The notes beneath the pieces were generated by a model, which worked only from the letters and a program-made list of their open reading frames with translations, searched no databases and was not told where the DNA came from. The position numbers and the translations under genes are program-made. From Lepidonotus clava (lineage: Eukaryota > Annelida > Polychaeta > Phyllodocida > Polynoidae), in assembly GCA_936440205.1 (NCBI GenBank), contig OW387139.1, forward strand, positions 186,001 through 250,000: a stretch of DNA of 64,000 bases, given 5' to 3'. Positions 22,101 to 35,600 of the stretch are shown piece by piece; the first letter of the stretch is position 1, and each line of letters opens with the position of its first letter.

Positions 22101-25100
22101 TAGAATGATTTTCCCCAAGCCCTGAAACTTTCGGGGGCACAATCGGTTTGCCGATTGGTCGATTTCCCCGGCCTGCAGGGCTCTCCAAGGGTCGACGGGG
22201 GCCCCTTTTATTAGATTGAGTTCACCTGGGCCTGCGTTTCGGGCCCCTGACGGCCCCCAGGGGGTTCTCAGCGGCCCCGGAACAGGCCAGGAGGATGTAA
22301 AAAGGCCCAACGAGTCCAACGCTGTGCTCAGAAGTCCGATGCGAGCGACGGTTGTCCTTCCAGGGGGGACCGTCCGGGCCCTATTTAAATAGGCTGCCTA
22401 TTTAAATAGGCTCGTAGTGTTAAATCGGGTCTGCCAAAATATTTGAGTTGAATCTTCTCCTCTTAGAATGATTTTCCCCAAGCCCTGAAACTTTCGGGGG
22501 CACAATCGGTTTGCCGATTGGTCGATTTCCCCGGCCTGCAGGGCTCTCCAAGGGTCGACGGGGGCCCCTTTTATTAGATTGAGTTCACCTGGGCCTGCGT
22601 TTCGGGCCCCTGACGGCCCCCAGGGGGTTCTCAGCGGCCCCGGAACAGGCCAGGAGGATGTAAAAAGGCCCAACGAGTCCAACGCTGTGCTCAGAAGTCC
22701 GATGCGAGCGACGGTTGTCCTTCCAGGGGGGACCGTCCGGGCCCTATTTAAATAGGCTGCCTATTTAAATAGGCTCGTAGTGTTAAATCGGGTCTGCCAA
22801 AATATTTGAGTTGAATCTTCTCCTCTTAGAATGATTTTCCCCAAGCCCTGAAACTTTCGGGGGCACAATCGGTTTGCCGATTGGTCGATTTCCCCGGCCT
22901 GCAGGGCTCTCCAAGGGTCGACGGGGGCCCCTTTTATTAGATTGAGTTCACCTGGGCCTGCGTTTCGGGCCCCTGACGGCCCCCAGGGGGTTCTCAGCGG
23001 CCCCGGAACAGGCCAGGAGGATGTAAAAAGGCCCAACGAGTCCAACGCTGTGCTCAGAAGTCCGATGCGAGCGACGGTTGTCCTTCCAGGGGGGACCGTC
23101 CGGGCCCTATTTAAATAGGCTGCCTATTTAAATAGGCTCGTAGTGTTAAATCGGGTCTGCCAAAATATTTGAGTTGAATCTTCTCCTCTTAGAATGATTT
23201 TCCCCAAGCCCTGAAACTTTCGGGGGCACAATCGGTTTGCCGATTGGTCGATTTCCCCGGCCTGCAGGGCTCTCCAAGGGTCGACGGGGGCCCCTTTTAT
23301 TAGATTGAGTTCACCTGGGCCTGCGTTTCGGGCCCCTGACGGCCCCCAGGGGGTTCTCAGCGGCCCCGGAACAGGCCAGGAGGATGTAAAAAGGCCCAAC
23401 GAGTCCAACGCTGTGCTCAGAAGTCCGATGCGAGCGACGGTTGTCCTTCCAGGGGGGACCGTCCGGGCCCTATTTAAATAGGCTGCCTATTTAAATAGGC
23501 TCGTAGTGTTAAATCGGGTCTGCCAAAATATTTGAGTTGAATCTTCTCCTCTTAGAATGATTTTCCCCAAGCCCTGAAACTTTCGGGGGCACAATCGGTT
23601 TGCCGATTGGTCGATTTCCCCGGCCTGCAGGGCTCTCCAAGGGTCGACGGGGGCCCCTTTTATTAGATTGAGTTCACCTGGGCCTGCGTTTCGGGCCCCT
23701 GACGGCCCCCAGGGGGTTCTCAGCGGCCCCGGAACAGGCCAGGAGGATGTAAAAAGGCCCAACGAGTCCAACGCTGTGCTCAGAAGTCCGATGCGAGCGA
23801 CGGTTGTCCTTCCAGGGGGGACCGTCCGGGCCCTATTTAAATAGGCTGCCTATTTAAATAGGCTCGTAGTGTTAAATCGGGTCTGCCAAAATATTTGAGT
23901 TGAATCTTCTCCTCTTAGAATGATTTTCCCCAAGCCCTGAAACTTTCGGGGGCACAATCGGTTTGCCGATTGGTCGATTTCCCCGGCCTGCAGGGCTCTC
24001 CAAGGGTCGACGGGGGCCCCTTTTATTAGATTGAGTTCACCTGGGCCTGCGTTTCGGGCCCCTGACGGCCCCCAGGGGGTTCTCAGCGGCCCCGGAACAG
24101 GCCAGGAGGATGTAAAAAGGCCCAACGAGTCCAACGCTGTGCTCAGAAGTCCGATGCGAGCGACGGTTGTCCTTCCAGGGGGGACCGTCCGGGCCCTATT
24201 TAAATAGGCTGCCTATTTAAATAGGCTCGTAGTGTTAAATCGGGTCTGCCAAAATATTTGAGTTGAATCTTCTCCTCTTAGAATGATTTTCCCCAAGCCC
24301 TGAAACTTTCGGGGGCACAATCGGTTTGCCGATTGGTCGATTTCCCCGGCCTGCAGGGCTCTCCAAGGGTCGACGGGGGCCCCTTTTATTAGATTGAGTT
24401 CACCTGGGCCTGCGTTTCGGGCCCCTGACGGCCCCCAGGGGGTTCTCAGCGGCCCCGGAACAGGCCAGGAGGATGTAAAAAGGCCCAACGAGTCCAACGC
24501 TGTGCTCAGAAGTCCGATGCGAGCGACGGTTGTCCTTCCAGGGGGGACCGTCCGGGCCCTATTTAAATAGGCTGCCTATTTAAATAGGCTCGTAGTGTTA
24601 AATCGGGTCTGCCAAAATATTTGAGTTGAATCTTCTCCTCTTAGAATGATTTTCCCCAAGCCCTGAAACTTTCGGGGGCACAATCGGTTTGCCGATTGGT
24701 CGATTTCCCCGGCCTGCAGGGCTCTCCAAGGGTCGACGGGGGCCCCTTTTATTAGATTGAGTTCACCTGGGCCTGCGTTTCGGGCCCCTGACGGCCCCCA
24801 GGGGGTTCTCAGCGGCCCCGGAACAGGCCAGGAGGATGTAAAAAGGCCCAACGAGTCCAACGCTGTGCTCAGAAGTCCGATGCGAGCGACGGTTGTCCTT
24901 CCAGGGGGGACCGTCCGGGCCCTATTTAAATAGGCTGCCTATTTAAATAGGCTCGTAGTGTTAAATCGGGTCTGCCAAAATATTTGAGTTGAATCTTCTC
25001 CTCTTAGAATGATTTTCCCCAAGCCCTGAAACTTTCGGGGGCACAATCGGTTTGCCGATTGGTCGATTTCCCCGGCCTGCAGGGCTCTCCAAGGGTCGAC

Positions 25101-28100
25101 GGGGGCCCCTTTTATTAGATTGAGTTCACCTGGGCCTGCGTTTCGGGCCCCTGACGGCCCCCAGGGGGTTCTCAGCGGCCCCGGAACAGGCCAGGAGGAT
25201 GTAAAAAGGCCCAACGAGTCCAACGCTGTGCTCAGAAGTCCGATGCGAGCGACGGTTGTCCTTCCAGGGGGGACCGTCCGGGCCCTATTTAAATAGGCTG
25301 CCTATTTAAATAGGCTCGTAGTGTTAAATCGGGTCTGCCAAAATATTTGAGTTGAATCTTCTCCTCTTAGAATGATTTTCCCCAAGCCCTGAAACTTTCG
25401 GGGGCACAATCGGTTTGCCGATTGGTCGATTTCCCCGGCCTGCAGGGCTCTCCAAGGGTCGACGGGGGCCCCTTTTATTAGATTGAGTTCACCTGGGCCT
25501 GCGTTTCGGGCCCCTGACGGCCCCCAGGGGGTTCTCAGCGGCCCCGGAACAGGCCAGGAGGATGTAAAAAGGCCCAACGAGTCCAACGCTGTGCTCAGAA
25601 GTCCGATGCGAGCGACGGTTGTCCTTCCAGGGGGGACCGTCCGGGCCCTATTTAAATAGGCTGCCTATTTAAATAGGCTCGTAGTGTTAAATCGGGTCTG
25701 CCCAAATATTTGAGTTGAATCTTCTCCTCTTAGAATGATTTTCCCCAAGCCCTGAAACTTTCGGGGGCACAATCGGTTTGCCGATTGGTCGATTTCCCCG
25801 GCCTGCAGGGCTCTCCAAGGGTCGACGGGGGCCCCTTTTATTAGATTGAGTTCACCTGGGCCTGCGTTTCGGGCCCCTGACGGCCCCCAGGGGGTTCTCA
25901 GCGGCCCCGGAACAGGCCAGGAGGATGTAAAAAGGCCCAACGAGTCCAACGCTGTGCTCAGAAGTCCGATGCGAGCGACGGTTGTCCTTCCAGGGGGGAC
26001 CGTCCGGGCCCTATTTAAATAGGCTGCCTATTTAAATAGGCTCGTAGTGTTAAATCGGGTCTGCCAAAATATTTGAGTTGAATCTTCTCCTCTTAGAATG
26101 ATTTTCCCCAAGCCCTGAAACTTTCGGGGGCACAATCGGTTTGCCGATTGGTCGATTTCCCCGGCCTGCAGGGCTCTCCAAGGGTCGACGGGGGCCCCTT
26201 TTATTAGATTGAGTTCACCTGGGCCTGCGTTTCGGGCCCCTGACGGCCCCCAGGGGGTTCTCAGCGGCCCCGGAACAGGCCAGGAGGATGTAAAAAGGCC
26301 CAACGAGTCCAACGCTGTGCTCAGAAGTCCGATGCGAGCGACGGTTGTCCTTCCAGGGGGGACCGTCCGGGCCCTATTTAAATAGGCTGCCTATTTAAAT
26401 AGGCTCGTAGTGTTAAATCGGGTCTGCCAAAATATTTGAGTTGAATCTTCTCCTCTTAGAATGATTTTCCCCAAGCCCTGAAACTTTCGGGGGCACAATC
26501 GGTTTGCCGATTGGTCGATTTCCCCGGCCTGCAGGGCTCTCCAAGGGTCGACGGGGGCCCCTTTTATTAGATTGAGTTCACCTGGGCCTGCGTTTCGGGC
26601 CCCTGACGGCCCCCAGGGGGTTCTCAGCGGCCCCGGAACAGGCCAGGAGGATGTAAAAAGGCCCAACGAGTCCAACGCTGTGCTCAGAAGTCCGATGCGA
26701 GCGACGGTTGTCCTTCCAGGGGGGACCGTCCGGGCCCTATTTAAATAGGCTGCCTATTTAAATAGGCTCGTAGTGTTAAATCGGGTCTGCCAAAATATTT
26801 GAGTTGAATCTTCTCCTCTTAGAATGATTTTCCCCAAGCCCTGAAACTTTCGGGGGCACAATCGGTTTGCCGATTGGTCGATTTCCCCGGCCTGCAGGGC
26901 TCTCCAAGGGTCGACGGGGGCCCCTTTTATTAGATTGAGTTCACCTGGGCCTGCGTTTCGGGCCCCTGACGGCCCCCAGGGGGTTCTCAGCGGCCCCGGA
27001 ACAGGCCAGGAGGATGTAAAAAGGCCCAACGAGTCCAACGCTGTGCTCAGAAGTCCGATGCGAGCGACGGTTGTCCTTCCAGGGGGGACCGTCCGGGCCC
27101 TATTTAAATAGGCTGCCTATTTAAATAGGCTCGTAGTGTTAAATCGGGTCTGCCAAAATATTTGAGTTGAATCTTCTCCTCTTAGAATGATTTTCCCCAA
27201 GCCCTGAAACTTTCGGGGGCACAATCGGTTTGCCGATTGGTCGATTTCCCCGGCCTGCAGGGCTCTCCAAGGGTCGACGGGGGCCCCTTTTATTAGATTG
27301 AGTTCACCTGGGCCTGCGTTTCGGGCCCCTGACGGCCCCCAGGGGGTTCTCAGCGGCCCCGGAACAGGCCAGGAGGATGTAAAAAGGCCCAACGAGTCCA
27401 ACGCTGTGCTCAGAAGTCCGATGCGAGCGACGGTTGTCCTTCCAGGGGGGACCGTCCGGGCCCTATTTAAATAGGCTGCCTATTTAAATAGGCTCGTAGT
27501 GTTAAATCGGGTCTGCCAAAATATTTGAGTTGAATCTTCTCCTCTTAGAATGATTTTCCCCAAGCCCTGAAACTTTCGGGGGCACAATCGGTTTGCCGAT
27601 TGGTCGATTTCCCCGGCCTGCAGGGCTCTCCAAGGGTCGACGGGGGCCCCTTTTATTAGATTGAGTTCACCTGGGCCTGCGTTTCGGGCCCCTGACGGCC
27701 CCCAGGGGGTTCTCAGCGGCCCCGGAACAGGCCAGGAGGATGTAAAAAGGCCCAACGAGTCCAACGCTGTGCTCAGAAGTCCGATGCGAGCGACGGTTGT
27801 CCTTCCAGGGGGGACCGTCCGGGCCCTATTTAAATAGGCTGCCTATTTAAATAGGCTCGTAGTGTTAAATCGGGTCTGCCAAAATATTTGAGTTGAATCT
27901 TCTCCTCTTAGAATGATTTTCCCCAAGCCCTGAAACTTTCGGGGGCACAATCGGTTTGCCGATTGGTCGATTTCCCCGGCCTGCAGGGCTCTCCAAGGGT
28001 CGACGGGGGCCCCTTTTATTAGATTGAGTTCACCTGGGCCTGCGTTTCGGGCCCCTGACGGCCCCCAGGGGGTTCTCAGCGGCCCCGGAACAGGCCAGGA

Positions 28101-29483
28101 GGATGTAAAAAGGCCCAACGAGTCCAACGCTGTGCTCAGAAGTCCGATGCGAGCGACGGTTGTCCTTCCAGGGGGGACCGTCCGGGCCCTATTTAAATAG
28201 GCTGCCTATTTAAATAGGCTCGTAGTGTTAAATCGGGTCTGCCAAAATATTTGAGTTGAATCTTCTCCTCTTAGAATGATTTTCCCCAAGCCCTGAAACT
28301 TTCGGGGGCACAATCGGTTTGCCGATTGGTCGATTTCCCCGGCCTGCAGGGCTCTCCAAGGGTCGACGGGGGCCCCTTTTATTAGATTGAGTTCACCTGG
28401 GCCTGCGTTTCGGGCCCCTGACGGCCCCCAGGGGGTTCTCAGCGGCCCCGGAACAGGCCAGGAGGATGTAAAAAGGCCCAACGAGTCCAACGCTGTGCTC
28501 AGAAGTCCGATGCGAGCGACGGTTGTCCTTCCAGGGGGGACCGTCCGGGCCCTATTTAAATAGGCTGCCTATTTAAATAGGCTCGTAGTGTTAAATCGGG
28601 TCTGCCAAAATATTTGAGTTGAATCTTCTCCTCTTAGAATGATTTTCCCCAAGCCCTGAAACTTTCGGGGGCACAATCGGTTTGCCGATTGGTCGATTTC
28701 CCCGGCCTGCAGGGCTCTCCAAGGGTCGACGGGGGCCCCTTTTATTAGATTGAGTTCACCTGGGCCTGCGTTTCGGGCCCCTGACGGCCCCCAGGGGGTT
28801 CTCAGCGGCCCCGGAACAGGCCAGGAGGATGTAAAAAGGCCCAACGAGTCCAACGCTGTGCTCAGAAGTCCGATGCGAGCGACGGTTGTCCTTCCAGGGG
28901 GGACCGTCCGGGCCCTATTTAAATAGGCTGCCTATTTAAATAGGCTCGTAGTGTTAAATCGGGTCTGCCAAAATATTTGAGTTGAATCTTCTCCTCTTAG
29001 AATGATTTTCCCCAAGCCCTGAAACTTTCGGGGGCACAATCGGTTTGCCGATTGGTCGATTTCCCCGGCCTGCAGGGCTCTCCAAGGGTCGACGGGGGCC
29101 CCCTTTATTAGATTGAGTTCACCTGGGCCTGCGTTTCGGGCCCCTGACGGCCCCCAGGGGGTTCTCAGCGGCCCCGGAACAGGCCAGGAGGATGTAAAAA
29201 GGCCCAACGAGTCCAACGCTGTGCTCAGAAGTCCGATGCGAGCGACGGTTGTCCTTCCAGGGGGGACCGTCCGGGCCCTATTTAAATAGGCTGCCTATTT
29301 AAATAGGCTCGTAGTGTTAAATCGGGTCTGCCAAAATATTTGAGTTGAATCTTCTCCTCTTAGAATGATTTTCCCCAAGCCCTGAAACTTTCGGGGGCAC
29401 AATCGGTTTGCCGATTGGTCGATTTCCCCGGCCTGCAGGGCTCTCCAAGGGTCGACGGGGGCCCCTTTTATTAGATTGAGTTC

Positions 29484-29683
29484 NNNNNNNNNNNNNNNNN
29501 NNNNNNNNNNNNNNNNNNNNNNNNNNNNNNNNNNNNNNNNNNNNNNNNNNNNNNNNNNNNNNNNNNNNNNNNNNNNNNNNNNNNNNNNNNNNNNNNNNNN
29601 NNNNNNNNNNNNNNNNNNNNNNNNNNNNNNNNNNNNNNNNNNNNNNNNNNNNNNNNNNNNNNNNNNNNNNNNNNNNNNNNNNN
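29484..29683. other. Assembly gap, 200 N, with orientation switch
   Basis: Exactly 200 undetermined bases. The 363-bp satellite is in forward orientation to the left and reverse complement to the right. The switch point itself is not sequenced, so a true head-to-head junction is not demonstrated. Confidence 0.99.
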
Positions 29684-32600
29684 CTGCAGGCCGGGGAAAT
29701 CGACCAATCGGCAAACCGATTGTGCCCCCGAAAGTTTCAGGGCTTGGGGAAAATCATTCTAAGAGGAGAAGATTCAACTCAAATATTTTGGCAGACCCGA
29801 TTTAACACTACGAGCCTATTTAAATAGGCAGCCTATTAAATAGGGCCCGGACGGTCCCCCCTGGAAGGACAACCGTCGCTCGCATCGGACTTCTGAGCAC
29901 AGCGTTGGACTCGTTGGGCCTTTTTACATCCTCCTGGCCTGTTCCGGGGCCGCTGAGAACCCCCTGGGGGCCGTCAGGGGCCCGAAACGCAGGCCCAGGT
30001 GAACTCAATCTAATAAAAGGGGCCCCCGTCGACCCTTGGAGAGCCCTGCAGGCCGGGGAAATCGACCAATCGGCAAACCGATTGTGCCCCCGAAAGTTTC
30101 AGGGCTTGGGGAAAATCATTCTAAGAGGAGAAGATTCAACTCAAATATTTTGGCAGACCCGATTTAACACTACGAGCCTATTTAAATAGGCAGCCTATTT
30201 AAATAGGGCCCGGACGGTCCCCCCTGGAAGGACAACCGTCGCTCGCATCGGACTTCTGAGCACAGCGTTGGACTCGTTGGGCCTTTTTACATCCTCCTGG
30301 CCTGTTCCGGGGCCGCTGAGAACCCCCTGGGGGCCGTCAGGGGCCCGAAACGCAGGCCCAGGTGAACTCAATCTAATAAAAGGGGCCCCCGTCGACCCTT
30401 GGAGAGCCCTGCAGGCCGGGGAAATCGACCAATCGGCAAACCGATTGTGCCCCCGAAAGTTTCAGGGCTTGGGGAAAATCATTCTAAGAGGAGAAGATTC
30501 AACTCAAATATTTTGGCAGACCCGATTTAACACTACGAGCCTATTTAAATAGGCAGCCTATTTAAATAGGGCCCGGACGGTCCCCCCTGGAAGGACAACC
30601 GTCGCTCGCATCGGACTTCTGAGCACAGCGTTGGACTCGTTGGGCCTTTTTACATCCTCCTGGCCTGTTCCGGGGCCGCTGAGAACCCCCTGGGGGCCGT
30701 CAGGGGCCCGAAACGCAGGCCCAGGTGAACTCAATCTAATAAAAGGGGCCCCCGTCGACCCTTGGAGAGCCCTGCAGGCCGGGGAAATCGACCAATCGGC
30801 AAACCGATTGTGCCCCCGAAAGTTTCAGGGCTTGGGGAAAATCATTCTAAGAGGAGAAGATTCAACTCAAATATTTTGGCAGACCCGATTTAACACTACG
30901 AGCCTATTTAAATAGGCAGCCTATTTAAATAGGGCCCGGACGGTCCCCCCTGGAAGGACAACCGTCGCTCGCATCGGACTTCTGAGCACAGCGTTGGACT
31001 CGTTGGGCCTTTTTACATCCTCCTGGCCTGTTCCGGGGCCGCTGAGAACCCCCTGGGGGCCGTCAGGGGCCCGAAACGCAGGCCCAGGTGAACTCAATCT
31101 AATAAAAGGGGCCCCCGTCGACCCTTGGAGAGCCCTGCAGGCCGGGGAAATCGACCAATCGGCAAACCGATTGTGCCCCCGAAAGTTTCAGGGCTTGGGG
31201 AAAATCATTCTAAGAGGAGAAGATTCAACTCAAATATTTTGGCAGACCCGATTTAACACTACGAGCCTATTTAAATAGGCAGCCTATTTAAATAGGGCCC
31301 GGACGGTCCCCCCTGGAAGGACAACCGTCGCTCGCATCGGACTTCTGAGCACAGCGTTGGACTCGTTGGGCCTTTTTACATCCTCCTGGCCTGTTCCGGG
31401 GCCGCTGAGAACCCCCTGGGGGCCGTCAGGGGCCCGAAACGCAGGCCCAGGTGAACTCAATCTAATAAAAGGGGCCCCCGTCGACCCTTGGAGAGCCCTG
31501 CAGGCCGGGGAAATCGACCAATCGGCAAACCGATTGTGCCCCCGAAAGTTTCAGGGCTTGGGGAAAATCATTCTAAGAGGAGAAGATTCAACTCAAATAT
31601 TTTGGCAGACCCGATTTAACACTACGAGCCTATTTAAATAGGCAGCCTATTTAAATAGGGCCCGGACGGTCCCCCCTGGAAGGACAACCGTCGCTCGCAT
31701 CGGACTTCTGAGCACAGCGTTGGACTCGTTGGGCCTTTTTACATCCTCCTGGCCTGTTCCGGGGCCGCTGAGAACCCCCTGGGGGCCGTCAGGGGCCCGA
31801 AACGCAGGCCCAGGTGAACTCAATCTAATAAAAGGGGCCCCCGTCGACCCTTGGAGAGCCCTGCAGGCCGGGGAAATCGACCAATCGGCAAACCGATTGT
31901 GCCCCCCGAAAGTTTCAGGGCTTGGGGAAAATCATTCTAAGAGGAGAAGATTCAACTCAAATATTTTGGCAGACCCGATTTAACACTACGAGCCTATTTA
32001 AATAGGCAGCCTATTTAAATAGGGCCCGGACGGTCCCCCCTGGAAGGACAACCGTCGCTCGCATCGGACTTCTGAGCACAGCGTTGGACTCGTTGGGCCT
32101 TTTTACATCCTCCTGGCCTGTTCCGGGGCCGCTGAGAACCCCCTGGGGGCCGTCAGGGGCCCGAAACGCAGGCCCAGGTGAACTCAATCTAATAAAAGGG
32201 GCCCCCGTCGACCCTTGGAGAGCCCTGCAGGCCGGGGAAATCGACCAATCGGCAAACCGATTGTGCCCCCGAAAGTTTCAGGGCTTGGGGAAAATCATTC
32301 TAAGAGGAGAAGATTCAACTCAAATATTTTGGCAGACCCGATTTAACACTACGAGCCTATTTAAATAGGCAGCCTATTTAAATAGGGCCCGGACGGTCCC
32401 CCCTGGAAGGACAACCGTCGCTCGCATCGGACTTCTGAGCACAGCGTTGGACTCGTTGGGCCTTTTTACATCCTCCTGGCCTGTTCCGGGGCCGCTGAGA
32501 ACCCCCTGGGGGCCGTCAGGGGCCCGAAACGCAGGCCCAGGTGAACTCAATCTAATAAAAGGGGCCCCCGTCGACCCTTGGAGAGCCCTGCAGGCCGGGG

Positions 32601-35600
32601 AAATCGACCAATCGGCAAACCGATTGTGCCCCCGAAAGTTTCAGGGCTTGGGGAAAATCATTCTAAGAGGAGAAGATTCAACTCAAATATTTTGGCAGAC
32701 CCGATTTAACACTACGAGCCTATTTAAATAGGCAGCCTATTTAAATAGGGCCCGGACGGTCCCCCCTGGAAGGACAACCGTCGCTCGCATCGGACTTCTG
32801 AGCACAGCGTTGGACTCGTTGGGCCTTTTTACATCCTCCTGGCCTGTTCCGGGGCCGCTGAGAACCCCCTGGGGGCCGTCAGGGGCCCGAAACGCAGGCC
32901 CAGGTGAACTCAATCTAATAAAAGGGGCCCCCGTCGACCCTTGGAGAGCCCTGCAGGCCGGGGAAATCGACCAATCGGCAAACCGATTGTGCCCCCGAAA
33001 GTTTCAGGGCTTGGGGAAAATCATTCTAAGAGGAGAAGATTCAACTCAAATATTTTGGCAGACCCGATTTAACACTACGAGCCTATTTAAATAGGCAGCC
33101 TATTTAAATAGGGCCCGGACGGTCCCCCCTGGAAGGACAACCGTCGCTCGCATCGGACTTCTGAGCACAGCGTTGGACTCGTTGGGCCTTTTTACATCCT
33201 CCTGGCCTGTTCCGGGGCCGCTGAGAACCCCCTGGGGGCCGTCAGGGGCCCGAAACGCAGGCCCAGGTGAACTCAATCTAATAAAAGGGGCCCCCGTCGA
33301 CCCTTGGAGAGCCCTGCAGGCCGGGGAAATCGACCAATCGGCAAACCGATTGTGCCCCCGAAAGTTTCAGGGCTTGGGGAAAATCATTCTAAGAGGAGAA
33401 GATTCAACTCAAATATTTTGGCAGACCCGATTTAACACTACGAGCCTATTTAAATAGGCAGCCTATTTAAATAGGGCCCGGACGGTCCCCCCTGGAAGGA
33501 CAACCGTCGCTCGCATCGGACTTCTGAGCACAGCGTTGGACTCGTTGGGCCTTTTTACATCCTCCTGGCCTGTTCCGGGGCCGCTGAGAACCCCCTGGGG
33601 GCCGTCAGGGGCCCGAAACGCAGGCCCAGGTGAACTCAATCTAATAAAAGGGGCCCCCGTCGACCCTTGGAGAGCCCTGCAGGCCGGGGAAATCGACCAA
33701 TCGGCAAACCGATTGTGCCCCCGAAAGTTTCAGGGCTTGGGGAAAATCATTCTAAGAGGAGAAGATTCAACTCAAATATTTTGGCAGACCCGATTTAACA
33801 CTACGAGCCTATTTAAATAGGCAGCCTATTTAAATAGGGCCCGGACGGTCCCCCCTGGAAGGACAACCGTCGCTCGCATCGGACTTCTGAGCACAGCGTT
33901 GGACTCGTTGGGCCTTTTTACATCCTCCTGGCCTGTTCCGGGGCCGCTGAGAACCCCCTGGGGGCCGTCAGGGGCCCGAAACGCAGGCCCAGGTGAACTC
34001 AATCTAATAAAAGGGGCCCCCGTCGACCCTTGGAGAGCCCTGCAGGCCGGGGAAATCGACCAATCGGCAAACCGATTGTGCCCCCGAAAGTTTCAGGGCT
34101 TGGGGAAAATCATTCTAAGAGGAGAAGATTCAACTCAAATATTTTGGCAGACCCGATTTAACACTACGAGCCTATTTAAATAGGCAGCCTATTTAAATAG
34201 GGCCCGGACGGTCCCCCCTGGAAGGACAACCGTCGCTCGCATCGGACTTCTGAGCACAGCGTTGGACTCGTTGGGCCTTTTTACATCCTCCTGGCCTGTT
34301 CCGGGGCCGCTGAGAACCCCCTGGGGGCCGTCAGGGGCCCGAAACGCAGGCCCAGGTGAACTCAATCTAATAAAAGGGGCCCCCGTCGACCCTTGGAGAG
34401 CCCTGCAGGCCGGGGAAATCGACCAATCGGCAAACCGATTGTGCCCCCGAAAGTTTCAGGGCTTGGGGAAAATCATTCTAAGAGGAGAAGATTCAACTCA
34501 AATATTTTGGCAGACCCGATTTAACACTACGAGCCTATTTAAATAGGCAGCCTATTTAAATAGGGCCCGGACGGTCCCCCCTGGAAGGACAACCGTCGCT
34601 CGCATCGGACTTCTGAGCACAGCGTTGGACTCGTTGGGCCTTTTTACATCCTCCTGGCCTGTTCCGGGGCCGCTGAGAACCCCCTGGGGGCCGTCAGGGG
34701 CCCGAAACGCAGGCCCAGGTGAACTCAATCTAATAAAAGGGGCCCCCGTCGACCCTTGGAGAGCCCTGCAGGCCGGGGAAATCGACCAATCGGCAAACCG
34801 ATTGTGCCCCCGAAAGTTTCAGGGCTTGGGGAAAATCATTCTAAGAGGAGAAGATTCAACTCAAATATTTTGGCAGACCCGATTTAACACTACGAGCCTA
34901 TTTAAATAGGCAGCCTATTTAAATAGGGCCCGGACGGTCCCCCCTGGAAGGACAACCGTCGCTCGCATCGGACTTCTGAGCACAGCGTTGGACTCGTTGG
35001 GCCTTTTTACATCCTCCTGGCCTGTTCCGGGGCCGCTGAGAACCCCCTGGGGGCCGTCAGGGGCCCGAAACGCAGGCCCAGGTGAACTCAATCTAATAAA
35101 AGGGGCCCCCGTCGACCCTTGGAGAGCCCTGCAGGCCGGGGAAATCGACCAATCGGCAAACCGATTGTGCCCCCGAAAGTTTCAGGGCTTGGGGAAAATC
35201 ATTCTAAGAGGAGAAGATTCAACTCAAATATTTTGGCAGACCCGATTTAACACTACGAGCCTATTTAAATAGGCAGCCTATTTAAATAGGGCCCGGACGG
35301 TCCCCCCTGGAAGGACAACCGTCGCTCGCATCGGACTTCTGAGCACAGCGTTGGACTCGTTGGGCCTTTTTACATCCTCCTGGCCTGTTCCGGGGCCGCT
35401 GAGAACCCCCTGGGGGCCGTCAGGGGCCCGAAACGCAGGCCCAGGTGAACTCAATCTAATAAAAGGGGCCCCCGTCGACCCTTGGAGAGCCCTGCAGGCC
35501 GGGGAAATCGACCAATCGGCAAACCGATTGTGCCCCCGAAAGTTTCAGGGCTTGGGGAAAATCATTCTAAGAGGAGAAGATTCAACTCAAATATTTTGGC

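Larger units (their letters stand above)
5317..29483 (+). repeat. Satellite array B, 363-bp monomer, about 66.6 copies, forward orientation
   Basis: A 363-bp unit repeats head to tail without interruption; this orientation is taken as forward. From about 13,685 to 29,483 the period is exact apart from one extra G in the G run at about 18,629-18,634. In that stretch I saw four single-base substitutions: C to A at 16602, T to A at 19128, A to C at 25703 and T to C at 29103. Each occurs in a single copy and is not shared with its neighbours. No higher-order period is visible because adjacent units are identical. The left 8.2 kb is much noisier and is annotated separately. Both ends are N gaps, so neither array edge is seen. 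I do not recognise the family. Long uniform arrays of this type are usual in eukaryotic heterochromatin. Confidence 0.97.
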